Below are positions 14,470 to 27,800 of a stretch of 56,218 nucleotides of DNA, in pieces; the first letter of the stretch is position 1, and the number at the start of each line of letters is the position of its first letter. The notes below the pieces were generated by a model, which did no database searches, had not been told where the DNA came from, and saw only the letters and a program-made list of their open reading frames with translations. The position numbers and the translations under genes were made by a program. The stretch is from JAADEM01 sp965371855 (lineage in GTDB: Bacteria > Bacteroidota > Bacteroidia > Bacteroidales > Marinilabiliaceae), in contig CBDUZZ010000028.1 in assembly GCA_965371855.1 (NCBI GenBank), positions 1 through 56,218 on the forward strand, written 5' to 3'.

Positions 14470-15528
14470 TTAAAAAATCTTACGTGAACTACGACGATAT
14501 TTTGAACCTCCGGAAGAGCCACTGTATCCTGATTGACTGCAAGGCATTGCACCTCTGTATGTTTTCTTCTTGTAGCCACTATTAAAACGGTACATTATAG
14601 AGAATTCATTTGCACCATTGCTACTACCGGACAAATCAGACATAGTATAATCATAGCTATATGAGAAACGAATATTACCAACAGTAACAGCAAGAATCAT
14701 AATAAGTGCATCATTATTAGAATAGCCATCAGGTGAAGCAAATGGGATACCACGATACCATAACCCCATTTCTATGGGATTAATATACCAGTATGCTCCT
14801 ATATCGAGTTGATTAAATTTTTCCTGCATTCGATAGTTTAATGCAACGGTAACACTTTGTTCATCATGTTTACGGCCTCCTTCCCTATACCGAATCTTAT
14901 ATCCTCCATAAATAGTAGTTTTAATAGGAGTATATGTTTCTATATCAGTATAACCAATATCTTTTTTCACTAAATGATCAACAACAACACCTGCCCAAAA
15001 GAAATCACTATAAACCATAGCAGATGCAGTAGCGTCAAACCTTTTATAACTTTCAGCAGCAGCATATGACGATCCCGGAAGATAAGATCCATCCCCAGGA
15101 TCAATATCCTCTGGAGATATTAACCTTGAAGGATCAATTTTTTGTTCAGCAAATTTAAACTGAATACCCGGTCTTACAAATATATTTGTAAGCACCTCAA
15201 ATTCATAAGCATAAAGCAATCCAAAATCTTGCTTTACCAGTTGACCTTTACCCTGATCATCACGTACAAACATTAATCCTAAACCGCTGCTGTATTCGCG
15301 GAAAAAATGATCTGCAGAAAATGCAACTGAACTGTATGTCCCGGGAATACCCGGCCATTGATCCCGATAATTTAGTGTTAGCCTGCTACCATCAGTCAAC
15401 CCTGCAAACGAAGGACTCAAATATAAAGGAGAAGCATACGTTTGAGAAAACGATACATCCTGAGCCTTCGTATAAATCAGGCAACTGAAAAGAAACAGTA
15501 CTAATAAACTTTGTTTAATATATTTCAT
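14470..15528 (-). CDS. PorP/SprF family type IX secretion membrane protein
   Basis: 352 aa. Signal peptide residues 1-22 (cleavage after YTKAQ), then DVSFSQTYASPLYLSPSFAGL, the characteristic opening of PorP/SprF proteins, followed by an outer-membrane beta-barrel with alternating aromatic strands and a Ser/Lys/Arg-rich tail. SprF is needed in gliding bacteria for surface display of the adhesin SprB, and PorP-like paralogues sit next to large CHU_C-domain proteins. Here the gene follows the giant SprB-type gene on the same strand (298 bp apart, with a dispersed repeat between), so it is likely its dedicated secretion/attachment partner. Confidence 0.93.
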   Translation of the reverse strand: MKYIKQSLLVLFLFSCLIYTKAQDVSFSQTYASPLYLSPSFAGLTDGSRLTLNYRDQWPGIPGTYSSVAFSADHFFREYSSGLGLMFVRDDQGKGQLVKQDFGLLYAYEFEVLTNIFVRPGIQFKFAEQKIDPSRLISPEDIDPGDGSYLPGSSYAAAESYKRFDATASAMVYSDFFWAGVVVDHLVKKDIGYTDIETYTPIKTTIYGGYKIRYREGGRKHDEQSVTVALNYRMQEKFNQLDIGAYWYINPIEMGLWYRGIPFASPDGYSNNDALIMILAVTVGNIRFSYSYDYTMSDLSGSSNGANEFSIMYRFNSGYKKKTYRGAMPCSQSGYSGSSGGSKYRRSSRKIF

Positions 15529-15597
15529 ACCTACAAACTATTCATTCTATCTTACTGTGTATGTTTTTTTTTATAATAGATAAATAGAAAACTCTTT

Positions 15598-15776
15598 TTC
15601 TGTCTTTCATTTTTGTCTTGACACAAAAACGAAACAAAAAAGTCAAGGCTTATTTCAAATTACACTTTCCATGTGTTTGAGAATTAAGTTCGGCCGGGTG
15701 ATCTCCTCATACCTTCGGAGCTTCCCGGTCTCTCTAAATTCTCAAACACACTACAAGCACAACTTGAAAGAGGCCA
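15598..15776 (-). repeat. Dispersed structured repeat, copy 2
   Basis: Reverse-complement relative of 210-390. Its inner hairpin arms GTGTTTGAGAATT and AATTCTCAAACAC are perfect, and the second hairpin has CTTGAC and GTCAAG where copy 1 has CTTGAT and ATCAAG, so paired changes keep the stems. It fills most of the gap between the giant gene and the PorP/SprF gene and would lie in their intergenic transcript. Confidence 0.75.
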
Positions 15777-15825
15777 CTATTAAAACATAATATTACCCAT
15801 CATATTCAACATAGAACCAAACTAT

Positions 15826-18800
15826 TTAACGCACCAACAGTACACTTCCTGTTTGTCTAAATTCCTTGCCACTAACATAAGTTCCGGATGCTTTCCATAC
15901 ATATACAGCCTGAATGGCCAATTTTCCTTTATATATACCATCCCAGCCTTCATTAATGTCATGACTTTCAAATATTAACTGTCCCCAGCGATTAAAAATC
16001 TGCAATATATATGTATCCACATCTCTATATACCGGTTTAAATATAGCATTTACATCGCTAACTACCGCACCGGCAGGACGAGGCATAAATGAATTAGGGA
16101 AAGAAACAAATCCTTTCATCTTAGCTTCAACGATATCTTCTTTCAACATAACATCCTCACAACCAAACTCATTATATACTGTCAGTTGGATAGAATAGAT
16201 GCCTTTATCCTCATATTCATGAGAAGGATTAGAAACATCAGAAGTTGTACCATCACCAAAATCCCAAAGATATGAATCAGCATCAACAGATAGATCATAT
16301 AATCTAATAAAATCTCCCGGCACATAAACCGTTGTTGGTTTCACATCAAAATCAGCTACCGGATGATCATAAACAGTAATCATCTTACTATAAACCGCAT
16401 CCTGTCCATCAGGGCCGGGAATAGTTAAGATCGTTGTATATTCACCGTCAGATGTATATGTATGCACCGGATGTCGTTCTGTGGAAGTACTACCATCACC
16501 AAAGTCCCAATAGAAAACATTACCTCCAACCGAATAGTTCGTAAATTTAACATCCAGCGGATAACAACCGTTCTCATTATCAACCTCGAAACCTGCATCA
16601 GGTACTTCTTTGTACCATATAGTAACATCATCGTAAGCACCGCAGCCATCCACATCAATAGACCAACGGAATGTATTTTTACCTGCAGCAAGGTTACGAA
16701 CCACTGTGCTAAAGAATCCTGTATCATCAAAATCGCCATTTCCTGCAACTACTGACCATGTTCCTTGCAACGTTCCAGGATTGGCAGCTTGCATTTGATA
16801 CTCAGGTTCATAAACAGTTGCATCATCACCTGCGAATGGAACTGCCATATTGCTGGTAACTGTTACTGTACTTTCAGTAAAACAACCACTTCCGGCATAG
16901 GCTATAGTCCATTTATAAACATTTTCACCAAATCCTACATTTACAACTTTAGTATTAAACAGATGTAAATCTTCAAAATCACCGATACCACTTATTACTG
17001 ACCATGTACCAGTTCCCGAAACAGGATTATTTGCATTCAGCACCACATAGTCTTCACAAATAGTACGATTAGAACCTGCATCAGACGGATCGGGTACCTG
17101 ATTGAATATCACAACCTGATCAGAAGAGAAGCAATCACTCTTACTAACTGTCCACATAAGGATATTCTCACCAAAACCGAGATTATGTACTGTAGTTTTC
17201 GGATCATTAACATTATCAAAATCACCTTTCCCTGACACCACTGTCCAGATTCCAACACCATGAACCGGTACATTAGCATCCAGTTCCGACCAATCTTTAC
17301 AATCCTGAATATCAGGCCCGGCATTAGCTATTGTTGGTGAATTATTTGTAACAATAATTTCATCATAAAGTGTACATTGTCCTTTAACTAATGTCCAACG
17401 TAAAATATTCTCATCCGGAGCAAGATTCTCAACCTGTGCATTAGGATCCGTCGGATTACTGAAATTACCGGCTCCCTGAACAATTGACCACATACCGGTG
17501 CCAAATTCAGGAGGATTAGCCTTAAGTGTTGTGTTTGAATAGCAAATATCCATATTATGACCGGCATAAGGTTCAGATGGCCTGTTATTGGTAATTAATA
17601 CATCATCAGATGATACACAACCTTTATGTAATACAGTCCAACGGAAAACGTTATCACCTTTTGACAGATCAGATACCGGGGATTTAGGATCATTAAGATC
17701 AGAAATAGAGGCAGCACCTGTTAGTATCTCCCAATGTCCCTGTCCAACAATAACCGATGTTGCATCCAATATAGTATTATCTTCACACAGCTCCTGAGAA
17801 TTACCGGCGTAAGATGTACTTGGCGAATTATTTATAATATTCACTTCATCAAAAGTCTCACAACCACGATAAGATACAGTCCACCTTAACAGATTATCTC
17901 CCTTAGCAAGGTTAGAAACCCTTGAATGCGGATCATTTTGATCTTCAAACATAGCCTGATTAGTACCACCTCCCACAACACTCCATGTACCAATACCCGG
18001 CAATGCGCTATTGGCCACCAAAATAGTATCCGTAGAACATGTTATCAGATCACTTCCGGCTACTGCATCAATTCGGTTAAAACTAACTTCAACATCGTCA
18101 TACGACATACATGTATTATGTGTAATTGTCCAACGCAACAGGTTATCACCAAACTTCAGGTTATTTATTCTGGTTTGAGGGTTTTCATCATCTACAAACT
18201 CACCGCCACCATTAACCAATGTCCATACACCATCACCAATAACAGGAGTATTGGCAGACAGTTCAGTTGTATTTACACACAAACCAATGTTTTCACCTGC
18301 AAAAGCTTTTGTCGGGTTATCATTACGTATCACAACCTTCGATACTGATGTACAACCCATATAATTAATTGTCCATGTCAATTCATTATCTCCGTGATCC
18401 AATTCACGAACAACTGTATACGGATTAGATGTATCTTCAAATATAGCAGAGCCTGAGCCACCAACAACGCCCCATGTTCCAACACCGGGAGCAGACAGAT
18501 TAGCTTCAAGAGTAGCAGTATCAGCACAATTAATCTGATTAGCACCTGCAATAGCAGATATAAGATTGTTAGAAATCTCAACATCATCAGAAGATGTACA
18601 ACCATTATTATCTACAGTCCAACGGAAACGGTTAGCACCTCTGGCCAGTCCGGTTACTTTACTATAAGGATCAGCATAATCTTCAATATTTCCACTTCCT
18701 GAGATAAATTCCCAATGTCCAACTCCATATTGCGGAATATTCGCAGACAAATTAACCGAATCAACACAAACAACACGATCATGACCGGCAAAAGCTATAG

Positions 18801-21800
18801 ATGGTTGATCATTTTGAATATGCACAGTATCTGTAGATACACAATTTGCAGAAGAGATAACCCAAACAAGCATATTTCCTCCGGGAGCCAATTCTTTAGC
18901 CCAATTACCGTCAAACTGAGCAGAACCTTCTTCCACTCTCCATTCACCAACTCCAAACGTAGGTGTATTGGCGTGTAGTTCAACAGAGTCAGTACATATA
19001 GTCTGATTCAATCCGGCATCAGCAATAGTTGGTAAATTATTATAAATTGTTACTGAATCAATAGAAGAGCAACCAAGCTGGCTAATTTCATATTTAAGAA
19101 CATTCGCTCCCTGTGTCAATCCTGAAACAACGGTATTAGGATCTGTAGGATCTGCAAATGTTCCACTACCGGATATAACTGTCCAACCGGCATTTCCAAT
19201 AGCCGGAATATTGGCCTCTAAAGTAAAAGTGTCACCGCATAAATCTCTATTGGGTCCGGCATTTGCAACCGTTACTTCATTATTTGTAATAACCACTGTA
19301 TCAGTAGAAGAGCTATTGGTATAATATATTGTCCAGCGGAAGACATTCTGACCGGATCCCAAATCATAGACACGTGTTTTTTGATTATGAGGTGATTCCA
19401 GTTTACCCGCTCCTGATACAACCGACCATTCACCAACACCCACATCAGGATCATTTGCCTCAAGGAAAGTCCATGAATCACATATCGTCTGATTAAGGCC
19501 TGCATTAGCTTCAATGACTTCACCATTTGTAATGATAACCTCATCAATTGAGGTACATCCAAGGTGCTCGACAGTCCACCTGAACAGGTTAGGGCCACGA
19601 CGGACACCATTAATTTCGGTATAAGCATTAAATGCATCTACAATATTAGCACCACCTGAAACTAAACTCCATGAACCTGTACCAATAAGTGCGGGAGTAG
19701 CGTTAAGGTGAGTCATCGTACTGTTAATAATCTGGTCTGTTCCGGCATTTGCAGCATAAGGAGAGTTATTAGATATTACAACCGTATCCCTCGACACACA
19801 ACCGGAATTATTAACAGTCCATACAAACACATTATTTCCATAATCAAGTCCTCCAACCCTTGGGTTAGGAACAGTAGTATTTGGATAGAAAGTAGCAGAC
19901 CCCATACCCGGAACAATATTCCATTCACCTGTTCCGGTTGTTGGTATATTTCCATTAAGAACAGTTGTACGCTCACATATAGAAGTATCTTTGTCGGCAT
20001 TAACATAAACCTTCATATTTTCAACTTCCTGATCAGCAAACGATGAACAGCCATTATTGGTGATAGTCCAGCGATAAGTATTTATACCCTCCTGAATATC
20101 ACGGGCAACAGTACCCGGATCATTAACATTATCAAACTTTCCTGAGCCTGAAACAACAGACCAGAAACCGGCACCAACTACAGGGGCATTTCCAATTAAC
20201 TGAACAGTATTGGCACAAACAACAAGCTGTGCTCCTACAACTGCTACTGTAGGTTCATTATTAACAAGTGTGATTGTATCTGTACTAATACAACCTTTCT
20301 GATCCATTTCCCAAATTAATCTGTTTGTTCCTAAGGCTAAGCCTGTAACTGTTGCATCAGGAATAAATCCATCATCAAAAGTTCCGGCACCTTCGAAGAC
20401 AACCCAACGACCGGTAACTCCTGCAGGAGGTATTGTAGCACTTAACTTATAGTCACCTTCACATATTAAATGTGTACCACCGGCATCCACATCTAATTGG
20501 TTATTGCGTATTGTAATCTCATCTACGGTAAAACATCCGTTTTTCTCAATAGTCCAGCGTAACACATTATCACCTTTTTCAAGACCGGTAACATTAATGG
20601 TTGATGATACCGGATTATCAATAATTCCGGCACCTGAAACAAGTGTCCACAAACCTGTTCCTTCAACCGGAGTATTTGCTGTTAAGGAAACACTTTCGGA
20701 ACAGACATCCATATAATCACCATTTGATATAACTGCCTGATCGGGCTGATCGCTGATTATTTCAACTTCAGCAAACGACTGACAACCATGTTTGGTAATA
20801 GTCCAACGCAGAATATTCTGATCAGGATTAAGGTTTACAACCTGTGTTGATGGATTTGTAGCATCAACTATTGTTCCGTTACCTGTTGTGAATGTCCATA
20901 TACCACCATCGGCACCAACAGGAACAGGTGTTCCGTGCACCATTGCTGTACCATCACAAGAGACTCTCTCTTCGACAGCAGCAATAACAGTAAGTTGATT
21001 ATTAGTGATAACAACCGTATCGAGAACAAAACAACCTGTAGCATCAACTTCAACCTTCCACTCAAAGATATTTTCACCCTGAGAAAGATTAGTAACCGTA
21101 GCACTCGGATTATTAACATCCGCTACTGCAATCACTCCGGATCCTTTCAGGATAGTCCAAGTACCGGTTTGAGTTCCAGGCACAACATTACCCTGCAAAG
21201 TATATGTATTTGCACATATCTCTTCATCATTACCTGCAAACGAAACAGGCAGTGGTGTAACTTCCACATCAAAATCAGCGGATGGCAATCCGTTACCACA
21301 ACCGTTAACACCCTCTACACGGATGATACCCGTAAGGTTAGCAATTGTAGGATTAAGATCAACAATTATTGAAGATGTTCCATCACCGGAAACAATATTA
21401 AATCCTGCAGGAAGTGTCCATAAGTAACCAGTTGCATTAGCAATAGTATTTACAGAGTACATCACTCCTGTACTTGCCTGACACAAATCTGTTGGCCCTG
21501 AAACAGCGCCCGCAGGCTCAGGTAGCAAACTAACATTTATCAACTTCTCATATCTTGCAGATTCGGCACAGCCGTTTTCAGCATAAACACGTATTATACC
21601 GCCTGCAAAAGCATCGTCAAAATCGACTGTTATGGAGTCACTGCCTCCACCACTAACAATAGTAGCACCGGCAGGAAGTAGCCATACGTAATTAGTAGCA
21701 AACTTCACCTCATCAATAGAGTAACTTATACCCATTGCACCCTGACAAACCAGATCATTACCGGTTATTGCTCCCGGATCTTCAGGATAAGGTCGCACTG

Positions 21801-24800
21801 TAACAAGCACACTTCCGGCAACTGTTTGATCGCAACCGTTTGCATCAGTTACTGATTGAAGTATATATTCTGTAGTATCGGCAGGAGTAACTGTATAGAT
21901 ATAGTTTCCTGTTGCATCAGGTATTAATCCTGTCAACGTTTTACTAACACCATTTTCGGTCAGTGTAACATTGTAAGGAGCAGTTCCTGCACTAAAATTG
22001 AGATTAATATCTGTAGATAAACCGTAACATATATCTGCATTTCCTGTCATCGTAACATCGGCACGCTCATTAACGGTAATGGTTACCGAACCTGTTCCCA
22101 CATTTGTACAATGGTTATCCTGAACCTCAGATATGGTATAGCTTGTAGTTGTATTAGGAGTTACATCAAAACTAAACGGAGTGGCTGCAATACCTGAAAC
22201 CACTGTTGAAGTAGTTCCGTCAGTATATGTAACAGTCCATGGAGCTGCACCTGTGAGATCAACAAAAATTGTTGCCGTCTCGCCGAAACAAATCTCCCTA
22301 TCGCTATATATCCTTGCAGTTGGTAGAGGATTAACAACAACAGTTGCTGTACCTTCACCAAATCCTTTATCACATCCTGCACCATCGTTTACATTAGTGA
22401 TAGAATAAACAGTATTCGCAACCGGAGTAACACTGTGCAGGTGTGGTGATTCGTCAAGTACCACAACAGACCCGTCACTCAATGTAACTGAAAGGTTATT
22501 AGTTGCAATATCAGCCCAGTTCTCAACAACAAACTTAATTTGGGTTGATTCACCAATACATATTTCACTATCAAGACTAACAGTAACTTTTGCTTCAGGT
22601 TGATTTATTTTCAACGCCCTTTCAACAACACAATCATCATTCACATCAAATACGCCATCACCATTACTATCGTCTGTTAATCGAATATTATAAACACCAC
22701 TTGCAAGAGTAAGATAATCAAAATCAGTAGCGGGTGTTATGTCTGTACGTACATTAATATAACCATTAGGCCCTGTTACTTCGATACGGTAATTACCCGA
22801 ACCATCAGGAACGCCACCATTGGCATTCACACGGATAGTCCCTGTTTTGCTTTCGTAACAATCTACATGCTGAACAATTAGCGTAGATAACTGCAACGTT
22901 GCCGGTTCAGTAATTGTAATGTCATTTTTGCTTATAGTCACACTATTTGCGTCAGTAACATCCACACGATATACTCCGGCAGACAGATTATCAATAGTTA
23001 CTCCGTTGGCAGTTACCTGTCCCAACTGATTATTACCTGAATCATACCAGGTAATAGTATAAGGCAGTACACCACCTGTAACATTAACGTTTATCTGGCC
23101 ATTATCATTTCCCTGACAAGGTATTATATCTTGTGTTGTAACCACCATGAGCAATGCACCACCCGGTTGGTTCACAAAGATATCTGTCAATGAAATTGTA
23201 CAACCATTACCATCAGTAATATCAACAGTGTAATTACCTGCCACTAATCCGGTTTGACGATTAATATCATTGGTTAATCCGCCAACAGGAGCACCTCCCA
23301 GGTCAGTTCCACTCCAAATAATGGAGTATGCACCTGTTCCACCTGATACTGCAATCTCAATCTCACCATCGTTGCCTCCAAAAACAGTAACATCAACAAC
23401 ATCAGTTACAGAAGCTGTAAGAGCTTCGGCAGGTTCAGAAACTGTTATTACATTACTAACAATGAAACAACCATTTGCATCGGTAACAGTTACTTTGTAA
23501 TCCCCTGCTATTAAATTATTTTGAGTAGGAGAATCAGTAAATGAATCCGGACCTGACCACTGATAGTTATAGTATGGTGTACCAGTTGGATCAAATGGCG
23601 TTCCTCCTGTTACTGTTATGTCAATTATACCTACAGCTTCGCCTTTACATAAAATATCGGTTACTAAAGTATTTGTAATAACAATTGGAGCCGCCGGACT
23701 TCTTACGTCATAAGTTTGAGTCACTTCACATCCAAGAATATTATCAGTAACAAGAACCGTGTATGAACCTGCAGACAACCCTGTCTGATCTTTCACTCCG
23801 TCAACAATACCTGTTCCCGTTCCTGTCCAGTGATAACTGAAATTACCCGATCCTCCTGAAACTGTCAGAGATATTTCACCGCTGTTATCGCCATAACATA
23901 GCACATCAGTAACAGCCCCAATAACGTTTATCACATTATCGCGAGCAATAAAAATATCTTGTGTTACAGAGCAAGCACGAGTATCGGTAACCGTTACGCT
24001 GTAAGTACCTTCAGTTAAACCGGCCTGATTTTGAGCATCAGGAACAACTCCACTACCATCGGCAGTAGTCCACAGATAAGTATATCCCGGTTGGCCACCC
24101 TGTACATTAATTGTTATTGCACCATCACCCTGTCCATCGCACGTTTCAGGTACAACAGAATAGGTAAGATCTATAGCAGAAGTAAGAGTAACAGTTTTTG
24201 TAAGATAACAAGTAGTGTGTCCCGGAGCAGCATCCCATACTGTAACAGTATAATCACCTGCTATCAATCCTGTAACATTAGTTGTATTCTGATGTACAGG
24301 AGTAATACCCGGCCCGGCCCATGTATATGTATAAGAACCCGAACCACCCGTAACATTAACTATCTGAATAGCTCCGGCAGTACCATCACATTGTGTATCG
24401 GTAACTGTAAGGTCATATTCAATAGCATCAGGTTCAATAATAGTAAAGTCAGTAGTTGCAGAACAACCATTATCATCAGTTACCACAACGGTATAAGTAC
24501 CACCTGAAAGACCTGATTGATCTTTGGCAGCAGGAATCAATCCTGTTCCATTACCTGATGACCAGCTGTAGGAGTAATTACCAACTCCACCTGTAACTGT
24601 CAGCAGTATTTCTGCGTCAGCATCTCCATTGCAGGTTATGTGCTTAACAGCACCTGAAATAACTATTGCATCAGGCTCTGAAAGAACAATATCTTTGTTA
24701 TAAGTACATTGACTTCCATCGGATTCACCGGCATCAATTATAACTATTTTATATGTTGCAGCTTCAAGATTATCAATATTCTTTGTGTTGGCAAATGGCA

Positions 24801-27800
24801 CATTATTTTTAAACCATTGGTAAGTAAATGGCCCGACTCCACCAGTAATATCAATTGTAATAGCACCATTTATTGCTCCATTACAATCCAGATAGGTTAC
24901 ATTTTCGGTTATTACAACCTCTTCAGGAATAGTAATACTCTTAACAACTTCACAGTTATTCTCATCCTTAACTGTAACAGTATAAGTACCACCAACTGTT
25001 AAACCGGTAAGATTACGGGTGTTGAAACTTGCACTACCCGGCCCTGTCCAATAGAACTGGTAATTATTAACATCACCGATACCACCTGCAAGGTTATTCA
25101 GGTTGATACCTCTTTGATAAGGATCACAATCCTCTATAATTAGTGCCAGATCGAAAGTTATAGCAGCCGGTTCATTTACAAAGAATGTTTCGGTAGCAGC
25201 ACAACCATTATTGTCAACAACATTAAGTTGATAGGTTCCACCTGAAATATCCGTTATATTATCAGTTGCTGCGATAAAGCCGTTTGGCCCTGTCCAACTA
25301 TAATTTACAACTGGTGTTGCATCAGTAATATTTACATTTGTTACAGCACCATCACTGCCTCCATTACAAGTAACATCTTTTACAGCACCGGTAATTATCA
25401 GAGTATTTGTATTTATTACAACAAAGTCCTGATCAACGGTACATCCGCGTGTATTATCAGTTATTGTTAGATTATAAGTTCCTGCAGAAAGACCTGCCTG
25501 ATCAAGAGTACTGTTATCCAGTCCCTGTCCATCAGTAGTAGTCCATAAATAAGTATAATTACCCGACGAACCGTCGATTGTCACACCTGATATGGTTCCG
25601 GTATTAACACCAAGACAAGTAGCATTGGTAACAGTACCTGTTATTGAGATCAACTCAAGATCAAAATTAAGCACATAGCCACATGCTAAAGGAGTAGAAG
25701 ATAGTTTATCCTGCACCTCGAACAGATACGAACCGGCAGGTAAATTAGTAAATGGGGTAGAGTAAGTTGCACCGTTAGCAACAGTTATGTTACGTGTATA
25801 ACTTGCCCCTCCCGGACCACTTAATCGCAGGAAGTACTGATGGTTGTTAGAACCATCGAGACTACCACCTGAAATATCGAAATTCAATACTCCTGTATTA
25901 TCATTTATACAGTCAATACTGTACGAAACATTATTCACAACAAGCGGCAATGGTTCTGTAATAGTATATGTATCAGAAATTGAGCACAGATTAGCATCAG
26001 TAACCGTAACATTATAATCACCTGTAACAAGATTAGATATAACAAATGGCCCACTACCTGTTCTGATATCGGAAGGATTACCATAATCCAACGTAAACGG
26101 ACCAACACCACCGGTAACATCAATTGTTAATTCCCCTGAATTATCACCACTGCAAGAAGTTATTGATTTAACTGTTGTGTTGAGTGATAAAGCATCATTC
26201 TCAGTTACTGTAATATCAGCAGAAATAACGGTACAGCCATCACTTGTTGATGTGATTTCTGCATGATATATTCCGGCAGAAAGGTTTATCATAGTAGGTG
26301 TTGCATTAGGAGCATACGAAACCCATGCTGCACCATTCCAACTATACCAATCATATGTGTATCCATTTCCGGCAGGGCGACCTGAAACAGTAATGGCTAT
26401 CTCACCATCAGCCCCTCCGTTACAAGTGATATCCTTAACATTAACTACATTAACCACTAACTCATTTGGTTCTGCCAATGTATAAGACAGGGTTAACGGA
26501 CAGTTATTTCCGTCAAACACCGTAATATTATAGACTCCGGGTTCACTTAATCCGTTTTGAACCTGTTCAGCAGCAACAGTTCCATCGCGATAGAATCCTG
26601 ACGGGCCGTTCCATACCATACGATATGCAGCAATATCACCTGCAGGACGACCGAATAGTCCTACACTGATAGATCCGTTAGCATCACCAAAACAAGTAAT
26701 ATCACTAACAGTAGTAGTTGCGATAAGTTCGGCAGGCTGAGCAATTCTTATATTATCTTCAAAATAATGCGTACCTAAAACATCGTAGGCATTAATTGTA
26801 TATGTACCGGCTTTCAAATTATTAACAACACTATTTTCAGAAGCAGGATTGATTACTCCGGAATCATAAGTTGCACCATCATCCAGACTTCCGGTTATTT
26901 GATAATAATAACCGGTATTATGAGATGTAAATTCAACAGAAATAGACCCATTGTTACCATCATAACAAGTTACGTCTGTAGGTACAACATTTACAACAAG
27001 CGGATTTGGTTCATCAACTACGATATTTGATATTGTAGTATCACACCCTATTGCATCGGTAATAGTAAATTCATAAGTTCCGGCAAACAGATCACTTCTT
27101 ATACGACTTGTTACACCAATATTATCAGACCAACTAATGGTATAAGGTTCACCGTTATTTCCTGTAATAGTATGTACATTTATTTCACCGTCATTTAATC
27201 CGGCAATAGTTGCATCTTTTGTATTCAGATTAATAATGTATGGCGAAGGTTCAGTAATTGTAATAACATTGGTTATCGGGCAGGAATTCCCATCGGTAAA
27301 GAGATAGGAGTAATCACCACCCCTGATAACAGTTAGAGACAGAAGTGAATTGTCAGATAAATTACCCTGTTTGATGATTCCTGATGGGCCTGACCAAACA
27401 ATATAGTCACTTGCGCCGACAGCTCTGTTTACAGTAAGTACAATTGTTCCTACACCTTTATCAGCAGCAAAACAAGTGAGATGCGTTACTGTTTCAGTAA
27501 TAGTAGTTTCCGCAGGATGAGCAATTAAAACATTAGTTTGTGAGAAAGTATTACTAACATTATCGGTAACATCAACCTGATAAGTTCCGGCATACAAATT
27601 ATCAAATAGTTCAGAACCAATATGAGTATTTACCGTTCGTGTTTCATCAAACGATGTTCCATCGAATAGTGTACCACGGAGTCGTATTGTATAAGGCTCA
27701 TTGCCTGATGTAACATCTACTTTAATTCGTCCGTTATCCTGTCCATAACATTTATTATCTACATCGTCCGGTGTTACTGCTACAGTAAGAGCTTCCGGCT

